Source: Paenibacillus pabuli NBRC 13638 (GTDB lineage Bacteria; Bacillota; Bacilli; Paenibacillales; Paenibacillaceae). Taken from it: 64,000 nt of DNA. Shown here piece after piece: positions 33,425 through 43,681 of the stretch (position 1 is the stretch's first letter; each line of letters opens with the position of its first letter). Under the pieces are notes generated by a model. The model worked only from the letters and a program-made list of their open reading frames with translations, had not been told where the DNA came from and made no database searches. The DNA lies in assembly GCF_001514495.1 (NCBI RefSeq), contig NZ_BCNM01000009.1:62001-126000 (forward strand), given 5' to 3'. Both the position numbers and the translations under genes were made by a program.

Positions 33425-34570
33425 TTAGGCTAATTGCTTCAACAGCTTCCCGCGATGCGACCACAGACAATGATTGGTAACCCACTCATACCCGTTATTC
33501 CCCATTGTTCTGGCCAGTCCCTCGTCGGTAATCAATTCTTCAATCCGATTCGCGATTTCTTTCTCATCCATTGGATCGACGAGATAACCGGTTATTTCGT
33601 CCTTTACCGCGTCAGGTATGCCACCACTATTCCCCGCAATCACAGGCAATCGGTAGTAGTTGGCTTCAAGGAATACAATTCCGAAACCTTCAACATCACC
33701 TTTTTCCTTGATATCACGGCTAGGCATAATGAACAGATCAGAACATTCATATAACTGATGCAGCTCATGGTCAGTCGTCCGCCCTGTGAAAACAACTACA
33801 GAATCCAACCCGTACTGTCTCACCAGACGTTCCAGCTGCTCTTTATAAGGTCCATCTCCGCATATTACATATTTAAGATCTGGAATCCGTTCAATCACTT
33901 GGCTCATGGCTTTAAGCGTGACATCATGACCCTTGCGTTCCACGAGCCGAGAAACGGTGATCATTATTTTTTTGCCATGCAGATCATACTTATCCCGGAT
34001 ATCTTCTTGAAGCCCAGCGGCAACGTTTAATTTGCTTACGTTTAATCCTGGTGGAATAATGACAATCTGTTGTTCCAAAATGCCCAGCTCCACCAGCTTG
34101 GACTTGGTATATTGACTATTGGCAATCACCTTGTCGGACCGCTTCAAAATGAATAACAGGAGTGGAAATAACCTGCTGTTCACCATTCCCATCACATCCA
34201 GGCCATGAACATAAGGAAAATATTTCACCCGGAAGAAGAGCTTCATAAACGGGCCAGCGATGCCTACCGGAAAAATGTTGACAAAATGTATTTCGTCCGT
34301 CTTTTTGCGCCATTTCAGATGAATAAGCTGAATGATCAGGATGAGCTGCGAGAGGATGAGCAGAAATTTATTGGAATCCCAAAAAATCCGTTTCCGAATA
34401 ATTTCAAAATCGGCCTTCTGGTCGAATTGTTCGGACTCGGCAACATTCTTTATTTTATTCGTTAGAACCGTCGACTCTTCAGCTGGAATTTGTGATATAA
34501 GCCCATAAGCATAATCATGAATTCCTCCTTTTTCGGGTGGGAAATCAATAGCAACAAACACTTTATTCAT
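33425..34570 (-). CDS. Glycosyltransferase family 4 (EPS glycosyltransferase 1)
   Basis: A 381-residue GT-B enzyme. KKIMITVSRLVERKGHDV is the donor-domain start, and VEGFGIVFLEANYYRLPVIAGNSGG is the E-x7-E nucleotide-sugar binding motif. N-terminal FPPEKGGIHDYAYGL fits retaining GT4 enzymes, and a hydrophobic stretch in the first domain (FLLILSQLILIIQLI) suggests membrane contact. The donor sugar cannot be read from sequence; mannose from GDP-mannose is plausible given manC. The ribosome site is GGGAG. Confidence 0.9.
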   Translation of the reverse strand: MNKVFVAIDFPPEKGGIHDYAYGLISQIPAEESTVLTNKIKNVAESEQFDQKADFEIIRKRIFWDSNKFLLILSQLILIIQLIHLKWRKKTDEIHFVNIFPVGIAGPFMKLFFRVKYFPYVHGLDVMGMVNSRLFPLLLFILKRSDKVIANSQYTKSKLVELGILEQQIVIIPPGLNVSKLNVAAGLQEDIRDKYDLHGKKIMITVSRLVERKGHDVTLKAMSQVIERIPDLKYVICGDGPYKEQLERLVRQYGLDSVVVFTGRTTDHELHQLYECSDLFIMPSRDIKEKGDVEGFGIVFLEANYYRLPVIAGNSGGIPDAVKDEITGYLVDPMDEKEIANRIEELITDEGLARTMGNNGYEWVTNHCLWSHRGKLLKQLA

Positions 34571-34608
34571 AGGTTTTTATCTCCCTTGAAAGAACGCATC
34601 TTGCCTTC

Positions 34609-35691
34609 TTACACCGTACTCATAATAATATTGACCGTATCCTTGGCACATTTGTTCCAGGAGAAAAAAGCCGAATGCTCTCTGCCCTGAATGGATAATC
34701 TCTGACCAAGCTCCGGATCAGACATGATCTCGACGAGACGTGAGGCTGCTTCCTGCGGGTGGTGAGGATCAAAATACAGCCCAGCTTCCCCGCACACTTC
34801 CGGAATGGAGCCCCGAGAGGATACAATCACCGGACAGCCGAGTGCCATCGCCTCCAGTGGTGGCAAGCCGAACCCTTCATACAACGAAGGGAAAATGAAG
34901 CCAGCAGCATGTTCATACAATGCTTTTAACTCTTCGTCCGTAACATACCCTACCCAGTTTACACCTTCCGATTCATTCACTGCATGATTGCTGAATACCT
35001 TGCTGTTTTTTGATCCCACAATGACCACACTCAAATTTTGCGCTTTGACTTCAGGCAAAATCTCTAAAATCAGCTTGAAGTTCTTGTACGGATTCATGGT
35101 GCTGACTGCAAGGACATATGGTGATTGAATTCCGTATTTCTCCAGTGTCCCTTGAGCAGCCTGCCTATGATGGATATGGTCGATGCCCAAGTGAGTAACA
35201 GATACCTTCTGGGCGGCAATTTTGCAGTGTTGGATCAGTTCTCCCTTGGAGAAGTTAGAGACCGTAATCACTTTTTTGGATATTTTCCCAAGTCTAACCG
35301 TCAAAAACTGGTACCATGAGCGAAAAGCAAAAGAAAATGCCTTGGGGTAACTAAATACGGACGCATCATGAATCGTTACGACCTGATTGCGTTTAAAAGC
35401 CGGACCTGTGTTACACAGGTTAATCAGCAGTCCTTTTCTAGCATAGAGTGGAAGCTCAAGCTGTTCCCACACATGTCCCTTGAATCTGCCGACCACTTGG
35501 TGACGGATATGCTTTAATTCAAGTTTGGTAATAACATTTGCGGGAGAAAGCAGACAAAATTCGTACCTTGTTCCATCCACCTCTCCTGCGTCAATGAGTT
35601 TATCGATTTCCTTTATAAGCTCAATGGCATACCGCTGTACTCCGGTAACGGTCTGCGTTAGGAAACGGGCATTAATATATATTCTAATCAT
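34609..35691 (-). CDS. Glycosyltransferase family 4 (EPS glycosyltransferase 2)
   Basis: A 360-residue GT-B enzyme. The first domain starts [25 protein letters not shown], the form seen in GT4 enzymes of the mannosyl/rhamnosyl type. The donor site is [21 protein letters not shown] with both Glu. The ATG at 35691 follows GGAG by six bases and the previous stop by one base; a longer frame extends into the neighbouring gene and is not supported. It is tightly packed between two other glycosyltransferases. Confidence 0.92.
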   Translation of the reverse strand: MIRIYINARFLTQTVTGVQRYAIELIKEIDKLIDAGEVDGTRYEFCLLSPANVITKLELKHIRHQVVGRFKGHVWEQLELPLYARKGLLINLCNTGPAFKRNQVVTIHDASVFSYPKAFSFAFRSWYQFLTVRLGKISKKVITVSNFSKGELIQHCKIAAQKVSVTHLGIDHIHHRQAAQGTLEKYGIQSPYVLAVSTMNPYKNFKLILEILPEVKAQNLSVVIVGSKNSKVFSNHAVNESEGVNWVGYVTDEELKALYEHAAGFIFPSLYEGFGLPPLEAMALGCPVIVSSRGSIPEVCGEAGLYFDPHHPQEAASRLVEIMSDPELGQRLSIQGREHSAFFSWNKCAKDTVNIIMSTV

Positions 35692-35692
35692 G

Positions 35693-36856
35693 TTATTCTC
35701 CATTTCTCTTTGAAATTTCCAGACGTGAAGCGGTATGAACTCCCTCAAAGGTAACCCCCATATCCCTCGCTTCATAATAGAGACTAACGAACTCTTCATT
35801 CATTCGATCCGAGCTGAATTTCTCCTTGTAAATGCTATGGCCCACTTCACCCATAGCAGCCAGCGTCATTTTATCCAGATTCATTAGAATCTCCCTCAGC
35901 TCTTCGGGTCGTTCAAGATCAAAGATGTATCCATTCATGCCATCTGAAACTAACTCGGGTAAGGAGGCTCGATTGCTTGCAATTACTGGTTTCCGGTTCT
36001 TCATGGCTTCCAGAGCTACAAGAGGTAATCCCTCCCATCTGGATGGCATGATAATCGCATCACATTGCTCGTAATAGTGATCAATTTCCGCATTGTTCAC
36101 CCATCCCAGCCGAACTACATTTCCAGGAAAATTCCACTCATTCTTCTCCAGTACGCTATCACCGATGACATATAGCCGGATTTTCTGCTGAAGTTCAGGA
36201 TATTTTCCGAATACATCCAGAAGGAGGTCCAGTCCTTTCTGCCGATCATATCTGCCAACGAATAAGAGCTGAATGGCACTCGCCTGCTCCACATCCTCAC
36301 GAATAACGGGCGGAGAGAACTCTTGTCGCTGGTCATTTTTATGATCCCGCAGACCACTGTAGACAAACCTCGATTTGGCAGGAGACATCCCTAATTGAAC
36401 GGACTGTTCCAGCTCATACTTTGAAATATTGATAATAAAATCCGTTTTGAACTCTAATACTTTTTCGATCATGAAATAGGCCTTTTTGTGCAAAGGTTTG
36501 GTATCCATTAAAAAAGACCACCCGTGGGAGCAATAAAACACGCTCGCTTTTCGAGGCGCAATAAAAAATAAGCCCCTTGCGAGCATACCCGCAAATGAGC
36601 TATGAACATGAATAATATCCGGTTGAATCCGTTGTATGGCTTGGTGAATCTGCCTCATGGCTGAAAAAAAGTGTTTGGGGTGGCGTTTGTACTTGTAACG
36701 CAAAATGCGATCGGACTCCAAATCGAAATCAGAAGCTGAATTATGGTCACTCATCAGTAAATAAACATCAAAAATATGACGCTGATAGGCAACGAGTTCA
36801 TTTAAGTAGGTCGCCACACCACCAACAACGTACTCTCCTATATGCAAAACCTTCAT
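35693..36856 (-). CDS. Glycosyltransferase family 4 (EPS glycosyltransferase 3)
   Basis: A 387-residue GT-B enzyme with MKVLHIGEYVVGGVATYLNELV at the N-terminus (EpsD/EpsF-like), HSSFAGMLARG, QLLFVGRYDRQKGLDLLL and the E-x7-E motif RWEGLPLVALEAMKNRKPVIAS. The start codon overlaps the Wzy stop (TAATG), with AGGTGAG upstream. Donor and acceptor are unknown. Confidence 0.92.
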   Translation of the reverse strand: MKVLHIGEYVVGGVATYLNELVAYQRHIFDVYLLMSDHNSASDFDLESDRILRYKYKRHPKHFFSAMRQIHQAIQRIQPDIIHVHSSFAGMLARGLFFIAPRKASVFYCSHGWSFLMDTKPLHKKAYFMIEKVLEFKTDFIINISKYELEQSVQLGMSPAKSRFVYSGLRDHKNDQRQEFSPPVIREDVEQASAIQLLFVGRYDRQKGLDLLLDVFGKYPELQQKIRLYVIGDSVLEKNEWNFPGNVVRLGWVNNAEIDHYYEQCDAIIMPSRWEGLPLVALEAMKNRKPVIASNRASLPELVSDGMNGYIFDLERPEELREILMNLDKMTLAAMGEVGHSIYKEKFSSDRMNEEFVSLYYEARDMGVTFEGVHTASRLEISKRNGE

Positions 36857-38166
36857 TAACGCTCACCTGCTTTGTAAGGTATATCGTCTGTTTCGCGATA
36901 TTGATAAAGAGCCATCCCCATAAACATCCAGAAGAAAACATTGGCAGGAAACAGTTCAAGTACATTCGTTGTTAAACTTGCTGCTGCCACTCCTGCTCCA
37001 AGAGAAAGTGCTACCTCGGGCAGTCGCAAACCATTCGAGTCTGGTAATGTATTCATTCGCTTCACAAGCGAGACGACAATCCACATAAATAAAATGGCAA
37101 AATAAACGAGTCCGATCCAACCTGTCTGTTCGTACAAGGAAAAGTACTGATTATCTACCGCAAAATTACTGGAATTCAAACCCATCATATGTGTTCTCCG
37201 GCTTGCAGCTCCTACCGATCCAATGCCATTGCCAATGATTCCATTCATCGTGAACGGAGAAGTGAGACTGCTTCCCCATGTCTGTAATCGATCCAATAAG
37301 GAAGAACTGGAAAGGAGATTTTTAGATTGCAGCATTCTTCCCCCGAAAAATACAGCTGCCGGGAGCAACATAAATGTCAGTGCCAGGATCAGTGTGTTTT
37401 TCTTGCTATATTTACGAATATGGAGAAAGAACATAACCACTTGATATACGAACCATAGTAATAATGCTGATCGAATGGTCGACAATAACAAAAAGCTGAT
37501 CGTCAGCAGTTGGATACATATGCGAAAACTCCGATGGTTCACTGCCGCTTTGGTTCGTTCGGCAATGATCCCTGTCATAAGCAGAGCATACGCATAGCCA
37601 TCAGGTGAATACGTAATAGAAGACAAACGTGGTACACCCTCAAGATAATTTTTGATGTTTACTCCGTATACAAATCCCATCGTGATCAGTTTTTCTATAC
37701 CCAAAGCATATTGAATTAACCATCCTGCAATCAGCATCATAAAAATAATCAGATTGGTTCTGGCAAATGCATAAATTCCACCATATTGCGCCATAAGCAT
37801 GCCTGCAAATAACATCACCAAAGGTAAAAACGTAATTTTGATGCCGTAGATCAATGTGACCACGCTGGAACCCAAAAATACATTCAGTGCTCCCAGTACT
37901 ATAGTGGACCCAAGTATAAACAGGAACGGATTTAAAAAGGCAACCTGATGACGATAGACTCTAGTAAGCGAAAAAATGGAAATCAAGACCATACCTACAT
38001 CTTTCAAAGAGCGAATCACAATATTATCCACATAAATGGAAATCAAGCCGTAGATGGATAGATAAATGAGCAAAAAGTGCATGGACACCGTAAAGAGTGA
38101 GGACGGAGATTCGGATCTCGCCTGGACAAATGGATGAGATTTGGCATCCAAAGAAGTCATGTACAT
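36856..38166 (-). CDS. wzy: Polysaccharide polymerase (Wzy/O-antigen ligase-like)
   Basis: A 436-residue membrane protein with ten to twelve hydrophobic segments and one large outside loop with GNGIGSVGAASRRTHMMGLNSSNFAVDNQYFSLYEQTG. This GxG...DNxY...ExG pattern is that of O-antigen polymerases/ligases (Wzy_C, PF04932-like). It would join flipped repeat units outside the membrane. The start at 38166 is five bases after GGAGG; the open frame begins four codons earlier. It is the only polymerase candidate in the locus. Confidence 0.88.
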   Translation of the reverse strand: MYMTSLDAKSHPFVQARSESPSSLFTVSMHFLLIYLSIYGLISIYVDNIVIRSLKDVGMVLISIFSLTRVYRHQVAFLNPFLFILGSTIVLGALNVFLGSSVVTLIYGIKITFLPLVMLFAGMLMAQYGGIYAFARTNLIIFMMLIAGWLIQYALGIEKLITMGFVYGVNIKNYLEGVPRLSSITYSPDGYAYALLMTGIIAERTKAAVNHRSFRICIQLLTISFLLLSTIRSALLLWFVYQVVMFFLHIRKYSKKNTLILALTFMLLPAAVFFGGRMLQSKNLLSSSSLLDRLQTWGSSLTSPFTMNGIIGNGIGSVGAASRRTHMMGLNSSNFAVDNQYFSLYEQTGWIGLVYFAILFMWIVVSLVKRMNTLPDSNGLRLPEVALSLGAGVAAASLTTNVLELFPANVFFWMFMGMALYQYRETDDIPYKAGER

Positions 38167-38167
38167 G

Positions 38168-39370
38168 TTAACCTCCACACCTGATTAACTTCTCATAGAT
38201 ACTGGCATGTTCCTTGAGAAGGTAATCTTCATTAAAGGACTGGCTGTGTGCATAACATTGAAGCTTCAACTGATTTTTCTCCCATTCCGACAGCCCATAA
38301 TAGTGGAGGATCGCCTTGCTAATTGCATCTGCACTATGAGCAGCAAATGAAAATTTTCCAGCATCCAGCAGAATTTCCGGCATTCCTCCAACCTTTGAGG
38401 CGTAGACGGGTGTACCTACCTGATATGACTCAATGACTACCCTACCAAAAGGTTCATCCCATGTAGAAGGCACGATGGTGAGGTCCATCTCCTTCATCTG
38501 CGGAGCGATCTGTGTTTTATCCATTTTCCCCATAAAAATGATCCGTGGTTCTGATTCTGCAAGTTCTTGCAACTGATGGAGCATTGGACCATCCCCATGA
38601 ATGAACAGCTTCCCCGCAACCTTCTCATCCAATCTTTTTACAGCTTCGATCAAATGATGAACGCCCTTTACTTCCGTTAATTGTCCAAAATACCCAATGC
38701 TCAGCGGCTGATCATGAAAAACCTTTTTGCCTGCATACAATTCCTGAACATGGTCATTATTTTCTACAATATTATGGATCACATGTTTGGAGGCATGTTG
38801 GAAGAAACCCAGTTCTGTATGCGTCTTAAGAATATGTTCGGATATGCCAATTACCGATGAGATCATGCGGCTGTATCTCTTGGAGATTTGCCTGTACAAC
38901 CTGGAATAAGCTGATATTTGAATGGGCTCAATTAGTGAAAAATCCCGAAGAGTATGGACCACTGGAATATCCAGTTCAAACGCTGCTTTCCAAATCGCAA
39001 GACTAAGCCCAGGAATATTCTGAGTATGAATGACGGCCGGACGTGTTAACTCAAGATATCGTTTAATATGCCGATACTGCCTAATATTGAATATATCCTG
39101 AACCCGCCATAACACTTTGTCGGAGGTCGATACTTGCCTCGCAGAATCACCAATCCAGTAACGATTGTTAAACGGCAACCTCATAATTTCGATACCGTTA
39201 ACGGTATCTGTCCGCACTTCGCCTTCCTTGTGTCCACCTACCGTAATGACCTTAACGTCAAAACTGGGTTCAAGGGTCTGGGCAAGAATCTGTGTAGATA
39301 TTTCAGCCCCTCCAATAACATGAGGCGGATACAAACTGTGGGCAATCACTATTTTTTGCACGCATCTCAA
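38168..39370 (-). CDS. Glycosyltransferase family 4 (EPS glycosyltransferase 4)
   Basis: A 400-residue GT-B enzyme with IVIAHSLYPPHVIGGAEIST at the N-terminus (DUF3492/GT4 type), HTQNIPGLSL, SIGYFGQLTEVKGVHHLIEAV and the donor motif DEPFGRVVIESYQVGTPVYAS. In this one the E-x7-E motif is E..E with Pro-Phe-Gly between. The ribosome site is GTGAG. It ends one base before the Wzy start region. Confidence 0.92.
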   Translation of the reverse strand: MRCVQKIVIAHSLYPPHVIGGAEISTQILAQTLEPSFDVKVITVGGHKEGEVRTDTVNGIEIMRLPFNNRYWIGDSARQVSTSDKVLWRVQDIFNIRQYRHIKRYLELTRPAVIHTQNIPGLSLAIWKAAFELDIPVVHTLRDFSLIEPIQISAYSRLYRQISKRYSRMISSVIGISEHILKTHTELGFFQHASKHVIHNIVENNDHVQELYAGKKVFHDQPLSIGYFGQLTEVKGVHHLIEAVKRLDEKVAGKLFIHGDGPMLHQLQELAESEPRIIFMGKMDKTQIAPQMKEMDLTIVPSTWDEPFGRVVIESYQVGTPVYASKVGGMPEILLDAGKFSFAAHSADAISKAILHYYGLSEWEKNQLKLQCYAHSQSFNEDYLLKEHASIYEKLIRCGG

Positions 39371-39386
39371 CTCACTTTATTCAGCT

Positions 39387-40358
39387 TCATGAAGTTTCCT
39401 GCAGCATGGCCCGGTAATGATCAATGGTGAGTTTTAGACCCTCTTCCAGACCAATCTCCGGTTCCCAATTCAAAATCTCCCGAGCCTTGTCAATCACCGG
39501 ACGTCTAACCTTGGGGTCGTCTTCGGGCAATGGCAAAAATACGAGATTACTGTCCGATTGTGTTAGTTCTTTTACCAAATTAGCAACTTCAAGTATGCTA
39601 TACTCCGTGGGATTACCAATGTTGATAATTTCCCCATTCGCTTGATCTTCAGCCATCAATTGTTGTAATCCCCGGATGTTATCATCCACATAACAGAACG
39701 AACGAGTCTGTGATCCGTCCCCGTACACCGTAATATCCTGTCCTGTTAGCGCCTGTGTCACAAAGTTGGAAATAACCCGACCATCATCGTTACGTAGTCC
39801 GGATGAGTACGTATTAAAAATACGCGCCACTTTCACGGAAACGCTGTGTTTCGTGTAGTATTCATAACAGAAAACTTCGCCCAACCGTTTGGCCTCATCA
39901 TAACAGGCTCTTGGACCCCAGGTATTCACGTTCCCTCGATAACTCTCGGGCTGTGGATGAACTTCAGGATCTCCATAGGCTTCACTTGTACTGGAATAGA
40001 GAAACTTTGCTCCCTTGATCCGCGCCAGTTCAAGTAAATGATAGGTCCCTCGGGTATTCACCCAAATCGTACCGATCGAATTTGCCTGATAGAATTTCGG
40101 CGAGGCTGGTGAAGCTAGATGATAGACTTCATCCACAGGCTGGTCAACCAAAAAATCCAGTGAGTCGGGCAGCGTAACGTCTGCTTCATGGAAAAAAAAG
40201 AGGGGGCTATGAGCCACCTCTTGCAGATTACTAGCAACACCTGTTGAAAGATTATCTATTCCGGTAACCTGATGTCCCTGATGAATTAATGATTTGACCA
40301 GATGTGAGCCCAGGAAACCAGCCGCACCAGTCACTACAATATGTTTCAATGCGATCAC
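39387..40358 (-). CDS. UDP-glucuronate decarboxylase-like SDR epimerase
   Basis: A 323-residue extended short-chain dehydrogenase with GAAGFLGSHLVKSL (NAD-binding GxxGxxG), ATSEVYG-like STSEAYGDPEVHPQ, and catalytic Tyr-Lys in CYDEAKRLGE. RIFNTYSSGLRNDDGRVISNFVTQAL closely follows UDP-xylose synthases (UXS/ArnA-decarboxylase type). With Ugd it would turn UDP-glucose into UDP-xylose. UDP-glucose 4-epimerase is less likely because the GRV-SNF block fits UXS. The first codon is a GTG adjoining GGAGT; a TTG three codons later (40349) is better spaced, so the start is uncertain. Confidence 0.85.
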   Translation of the reverse strand: MIALKHIVVTGAAGFLGSHLVKSLIHQGHQVTGIDNLSTGVASNLQEVAHSPLFFFHEADVTLPDSLDFLVDQPVDEVYHLASPASPKFYQANSIGTIWVNTRGTYHLLELARIKGAKFLYSSTSEAYGDPEVHPQPESYRGNVNTWGPRACYDEAKRLGEVFCYEYYTKHSVSVKVARIFNTYSSGLRNDDGRVISNFVTQALTGQDITVYGDGSQTRSFCYVDDNIRGLQQLMAEDQANGEIINIGNPTEYSILEVANLVKELTQSDSNLVFLPLPEDDPKVRRPVIDKAREILNWEPEIGLEEGLKLTIDHYRAMLQETS

Positions 40359-40382
40359 ACTCCATATTATCTATTGAGTAAG

Positions 40383-41051
40383 TTAAAATGTATTACTTTT
40401 AATCATCACACCCACTGTTTTAAAAATGATCATCATATCCATCTTCAAAGAGACGTTAGAGATGTAGTGAAAATCATATTGAAGATTATGATGAATGGGC
40501 TCCTTCCGTGCCTCGCTTACCTGCCACAATCCGGTAATCCCTGGTTTCACCAGAAAACGTCTGCGCTCCAGATCCGTATAGCTTTCTTCTACGATTTTCT
40601 TCATTTCAGGTCTAGGGCCTATAAAGCTCATATCCCCCTTGATAATGTTAAGCAATTGCGGTAATTCATCCAAGCTGGTCTTGCGAAGTATTCTACCCAG
40701 CCGTGTAATTCTAGGATCATTGCTTGCCGTTGGGGAGGCACTGTACTTCGGAGCGTCCGTACGCATCGTTCTGAATTTATAGATATTAAATTTGACCCCG
40801 TTTTTCCCGTAACGTTCTTGTTTGAATATGACAGGTCCTTTGGAATCAAGTTTGATCATCATTGCTGCAACCAGCATGACCGGTGATGTAATCAGCAGCA
40901 GCACAACTGCTATAACAAAATCGATGAACGGTTTCATCACATCAGTATACCCGCCAACACGTTGTGAGTAAGGCTGCTCAAGCACTGCCGCAGTACCTTC
41001 CTTGACTGTGGTTTCCCCACTCCCAAAGTATTCCGGCCCTGAAAGTTTCAC
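40383..41051 (-). CDS. Undecaprenyl-phosphate sugar phosphotransferase (priming enzyme)
   Basis: A 222-residue monotopic phosphoglycosyl transferase of the WbaP/EpsL/PglC class. It has an N-terminal re-entrant helix ([39 protein letters not shown]), the FNIYKFRTM motif, the catalytic Asp-Glu in [26 protein letters not shown], and [14 protein letters not shown]. It starts the lipid-linked repeat unit by moving a hexose phosphate from a UDP-sugar to undecaprenyl phosphate. The start is GTG 41051, with GGAGGGG upstream, overlapping the galU stop (GTGA). Confidence 0.93.
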   Translation of the reverse strand: MKLSGPEYFGSGETTVKEGTAAVLEQPYSQRVGGYTDVMKPFIDFVIAVVLLLITSPVMLVAAMMIKLDSKGPVIFKQERYGKNGVKFNIYKFRTMRTDAPKYSASPTASNDPRITRLGRILRKTSLDELPQLLNIIKGDMSFIGPRPEMKKIVEESYTDLERRRFLVKPGITGLWQVSEARKEPIHHNLQYDFHYISNVSLKMDMMIIFKTVGVMIKSNTF

Positions 41052-41956
41052 AGGCTATCCCCTCCAGCTACAAGCATTTGTTTCAATTGTTCCTTCATCA
41101 ATATCTCTTCAATCGCCATTAGAACCGGGGCACGCAGCTCTTTATTTTTGAGAGCAAAGTCAAGCGTCGTCAGAATATACCCCAGCTTCTCACCTACATC
41201 AAACCGTGAGCCTTCAAAATCATATGCGCTAATTCCTTCATCCCGATTTAACATTTGCAGTGCATCAGTGAGCTGGATTTCGCCACCAGCACCCACATTC
41301 TGTTCTTCCAGGTATTCGAATACCTTAGGTGTTAAAATGTAACGACCCATGATCGCCAAGTTGGAAGGTGCTGAACCCAATGGAGGCTTCTCAACCATGC
41401 TGTTTACAGAAGATAAACGCCCCTCAGTATGCAGGGGATCGATAATTCCGTAGCGATAAGTTTCACTTGGACTCACGGTCTTTACGCCAAGTACAGATTG
41501 GTTCACCTTCTCATATTGCTGAATGAGCTGCTTGGTGCAAGGTACATCCGAAACCACAATATCATCCCCAAGCAATACAGCAAACGGTTCATTACCTATA
41601 AAATTCCGAGCACACCAGACTGCATGCCCAAGTCCTAGCGCTTCCTTCTGCCTTATGTAATGAATATCCACGTTGGAGGATTTCCGGACCTCTTCCAGTA
41701 AACTGAGCTTTCCTTTTTCGAGCAGATTTTGCTCCAGTTCAAACGCGCTGTCGAAATGGTCCTCAATGGCACGCTTTCCCTTGCCTGTTACAATAATGAT
41801 GTCTTCAATTCCGGAAGCAACAGCTTCTTCAACGATGTATTGAATGGTCGGTTTATCCACGATAGGGAGCATCTCTTTAGGCATTGCCTTTGTAGCGGGT
41901 AAAAATCGGGTTCCCAATCCGGCTGCGGGAATGATTGCTTTCCTCACTTTAGTCAT
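41048..41956 (-). CDS. galU: UTP-glucose-1-phosphate uridylyltransferase
   Basis: A 302-residue GalU/GtaB enzyme with [30 protein letters not shown] near the N-terminus, then [14 protein letters not shown] and MVEKPPLG. It makes UDP-glucose, which feeds the priming enzyme and Ugd. I chose the ATG at 41956, which follows AGGGTGG; the longer frame (45 extra residues) is unlike the family. It overlaps the priming transferase gene by four bases. A 260-bp gap separates it from cpsD, larger than elsewhere in the locus. Confidence 0.93.
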   Translation of the reverse strand: MTKVRKAIIPAAGLGTRFLPATKAMPKEMLPIVDKPTIQYIVEEAVASGIEDIIIVTGKGKRAIEDHFDSAFELEQNLLEKGKLSLLEEVRKSSNVDIHYIRQKEALGLGHAVWCARNFIGNEPFAVLLGDDIVVSDVPCTKQLIQQYEKVNQSVLGVKTVSPSETYRYGIIDPLHTEGRLSSVNSMVEKPPLGSAPSNLAIMGRYILTPKVFEYLEEQNVGAGGEIQLTDALQMLNRDEGISAYDFEGSRFDVGEKLGYILTTLDFALKNKELRAPVLMAIEEILMKEQLKQMLVAGGDSL

Positions 41957-42215
41957 AAATACCACCCTATCCATATAATTTTTTTTTATTTTAAAAGCAT
42001 GAGTTGGACCATTTAAATCCATGAAACCATGAAATAAATTGATGCAATTCTTACTTTTAATTTCATAAAAGGGCATTAAACCCATCCTCACATCACACCC
42101 TTGACGATTTACGTCTAAGGTACACTACCCACAGTGTGACCGAGTGCCTACCTTGATAAAGGTATAGTAGACATGACCTTGACAATCCTATTTTGTGAAT
42201 TAATCCACACCTTTG
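41957..42215 (-). other. Gap between cpsD and galU
   Basis: No gene and no convincing terminator. A short hairpin ACCTT/AAGGT lies near 42152-42168, with a TATACC that could be a weak -10, and no matching -35 at the right distance. An internal promoter or an RNA-processing site is possible. It is the largest gap inside the EPS series. Confidence 0.4.
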
Positions 42216-42899
42216 CTATGCTTGTTCTCCATAGTAAGCACTACGGCTCTTTGGCACCTGCACGTTGTTTAAAACGGCTCCAAGAATGCGTGCATTCACA
42301 TGTTCAAGATGGGCTTTTGCCTTTTTAACCAGATCCTTCTTCACCTTACCCGCACTGACAACAAGGATGACACCATCACACAATGAACTAATAATCAGTG
42401 CGTCCGTAACGGCCAAAACAGGCGGTGTATCAAACAAGATAACATCATATTCTTCTTTTAAATCCTGAAGCAGAGCTGTCATTTTACGAGAACCAATCAT
42501 CTCTGAAGGATTAGGTGGTATCGGACCAGAGGAAAGGACATGCAGCCCTTCCACCCCGGTTTCCCGAAGTACTTCTGTCACCTTATATTGGCTGGACAAT
42601 ACACTGGTCAGCCCCACATGATTGGGAACGTTAAACATGCGATGTACCGAAGGTTTACGTAAATCCGTATCCATCAGCAGAACCTTCTTCCCTTCCTGAG
42701 CGTAGGTAACTGCCAGATTGCCAATGGTTGTTGTCTTTCCTTCACCGGACAATGCCGAAGCAATCATAATCGTCTGGATCTGACTATCAATAGATGAGAA
42801 TTGGATATTGGTTCTTAACTTCCGGTAAGCCTCAGATGAAGTAGACTTAGGATTAGCCATTGTTACAAGGGTCCCTTTTTCATTGGTTAACCGTGGCAT
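42216..42899 (-). CDS. cpsD: CpsD/CapB-type bacterial tyrosine kinase
   Basis: A 227-residue BY-kinase: Walker A SALSGEGKTTTIGN, Walker A' VLLMDTDLRKPSVHRMF, Walker B ILFDTPPVLAVTDALI, and a C-terminal tail ending with two adjacent Tyr (SAYYGEQA) as autophosphorylation sites. It needs the cytoplasmic tail of CpsC for activation and controls chain length and export. The ATG at 42899 is nine bases after AGGTG; GTG or ATG codons up to 42911 are alternatives. The start lies within the last 20 bases of cpsC. Confidence 0.92.
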   Translation of the reverse strand: MPRLTNEKGTLVTMANPKSTSSEAYRKLRTNIQFSSIDSQIQTIMIASALSGEGKTTTIGNLAVTYAQEGKKVLLMDTDLRKPSVHRMFNVPNHVGLTSVLSSQYKVTEVLRETGVEGLHVLSSGPIPPNPSEMIGSRKMTALLQDLKEEYDVILFDTPPVLAVTDALIISSLCDGVILVVSAGKVKKDLVKKAKAHLEHVNARILGAVLNNVQVPKSRSAYYGEQA

Positions 42900-43632
42900 A
42901 CTGGCCATCACCTACCTGTTTTTGAGATGTTGTTGATTGCTTGGAAAAACGAGCCTCTTCTTTTCTGATTCTGGAGATCACAGCAAGTGCAGGTATACCC
43001 AGTTCTTTCTCCAATTCGTCCTCTGTCTTCAAGGTGTCGTCCAGGTATTCCAACAGGAATATAAATCCTATAGATAATAGAAGGCCAACAAGGAAACTGA
43101 TCAGGATGTTCATAACTGGATTTACATTAATGGGTTTGGAGGAATCTGTAGGTTTGGCTTCACTCAAAATAGTTACGTTGTCTACTTTCATAATTACGGG
43201 GATTTGGGACTTGAACACTTTGGCAACTGCATTTACGGTTTTAGCCGCTTTTTCAGAAGATAAACCGGTGGCGGTCAAACTCATAACCTGGGATTCATTC
43301 GCGGTGGTTACCCGAATGCTTTGGCCCAGTTGGTTGCTGTTCATGCCAAGATCGGGGTATGTAGCAGCTACTTTATCGAGGATTGCCGAAGATTTAATGA
43401 TTTCCATATAGGAATTAATCACTTTAATGTTGGTTTGAATTGAACCAATATCAAGGCTTGGGACACCTTCGGCATTATATGCCTGGTTAACAATTAATTT
43501 GGCATTCGCCTCATAAATCGGTACAGTCAAAAAATAATTTTTAACACCTGCACCAATACAAGCAACGGCAACAAAAGCTATGATAATCCAGATTCGTTTG
43601 CGCAAAATTTGCATATACTCTTTTAGCTCCAT
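42880..43632 (-). CDS. cpsC: Chain-length determinant / kinase modulator (CpsC, YveK-like)
   Basis: A 250-residue Wzz-domain protein: first membrane segment at about residues 14-32, an outside loop with YEANAKLIVNQAYN, and the second at about 174-196 preceded by a Pro-containing stretch (SSKPINVNPVMNILISFLVG). A cytoplasmic tail (LDDTLKTEDELEKELGIPALAVISRIRKEE) activates the kinase. The ribosome site is GGGAGG. With CpsB and CpsD it forms the regulatory phosphotyrosine system of Gram-positive capsules. Confidence 0.93.
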   Translation of the reverse strand: MELKEYMQILRKRIWIIIAFVAVACIGAGVKNYFLTVPIYEANAKLIVNQAYNAEGVPSLDIGSIQTNIKVINSYMEIIKSSAILDKVAATYPDLGMNSNQLGQSIRVTTANESQVMSLTATGLSSEKAAKTVNAVAKVFKSQIPVIMKVDNVTILSEAKPTDSSKPINVNPVMNILISFLVGLLLSIGFIFLLEYLDDTLKTEDELEKELGIPALAVISRIRKEEARFSKQSTTSQKQVGDGQYATVNQ

Positions 43633-43681
43633 CTCGTATTCCTCCCATTCAAGTCAGCAATGATGATGAAGATCATTTCTT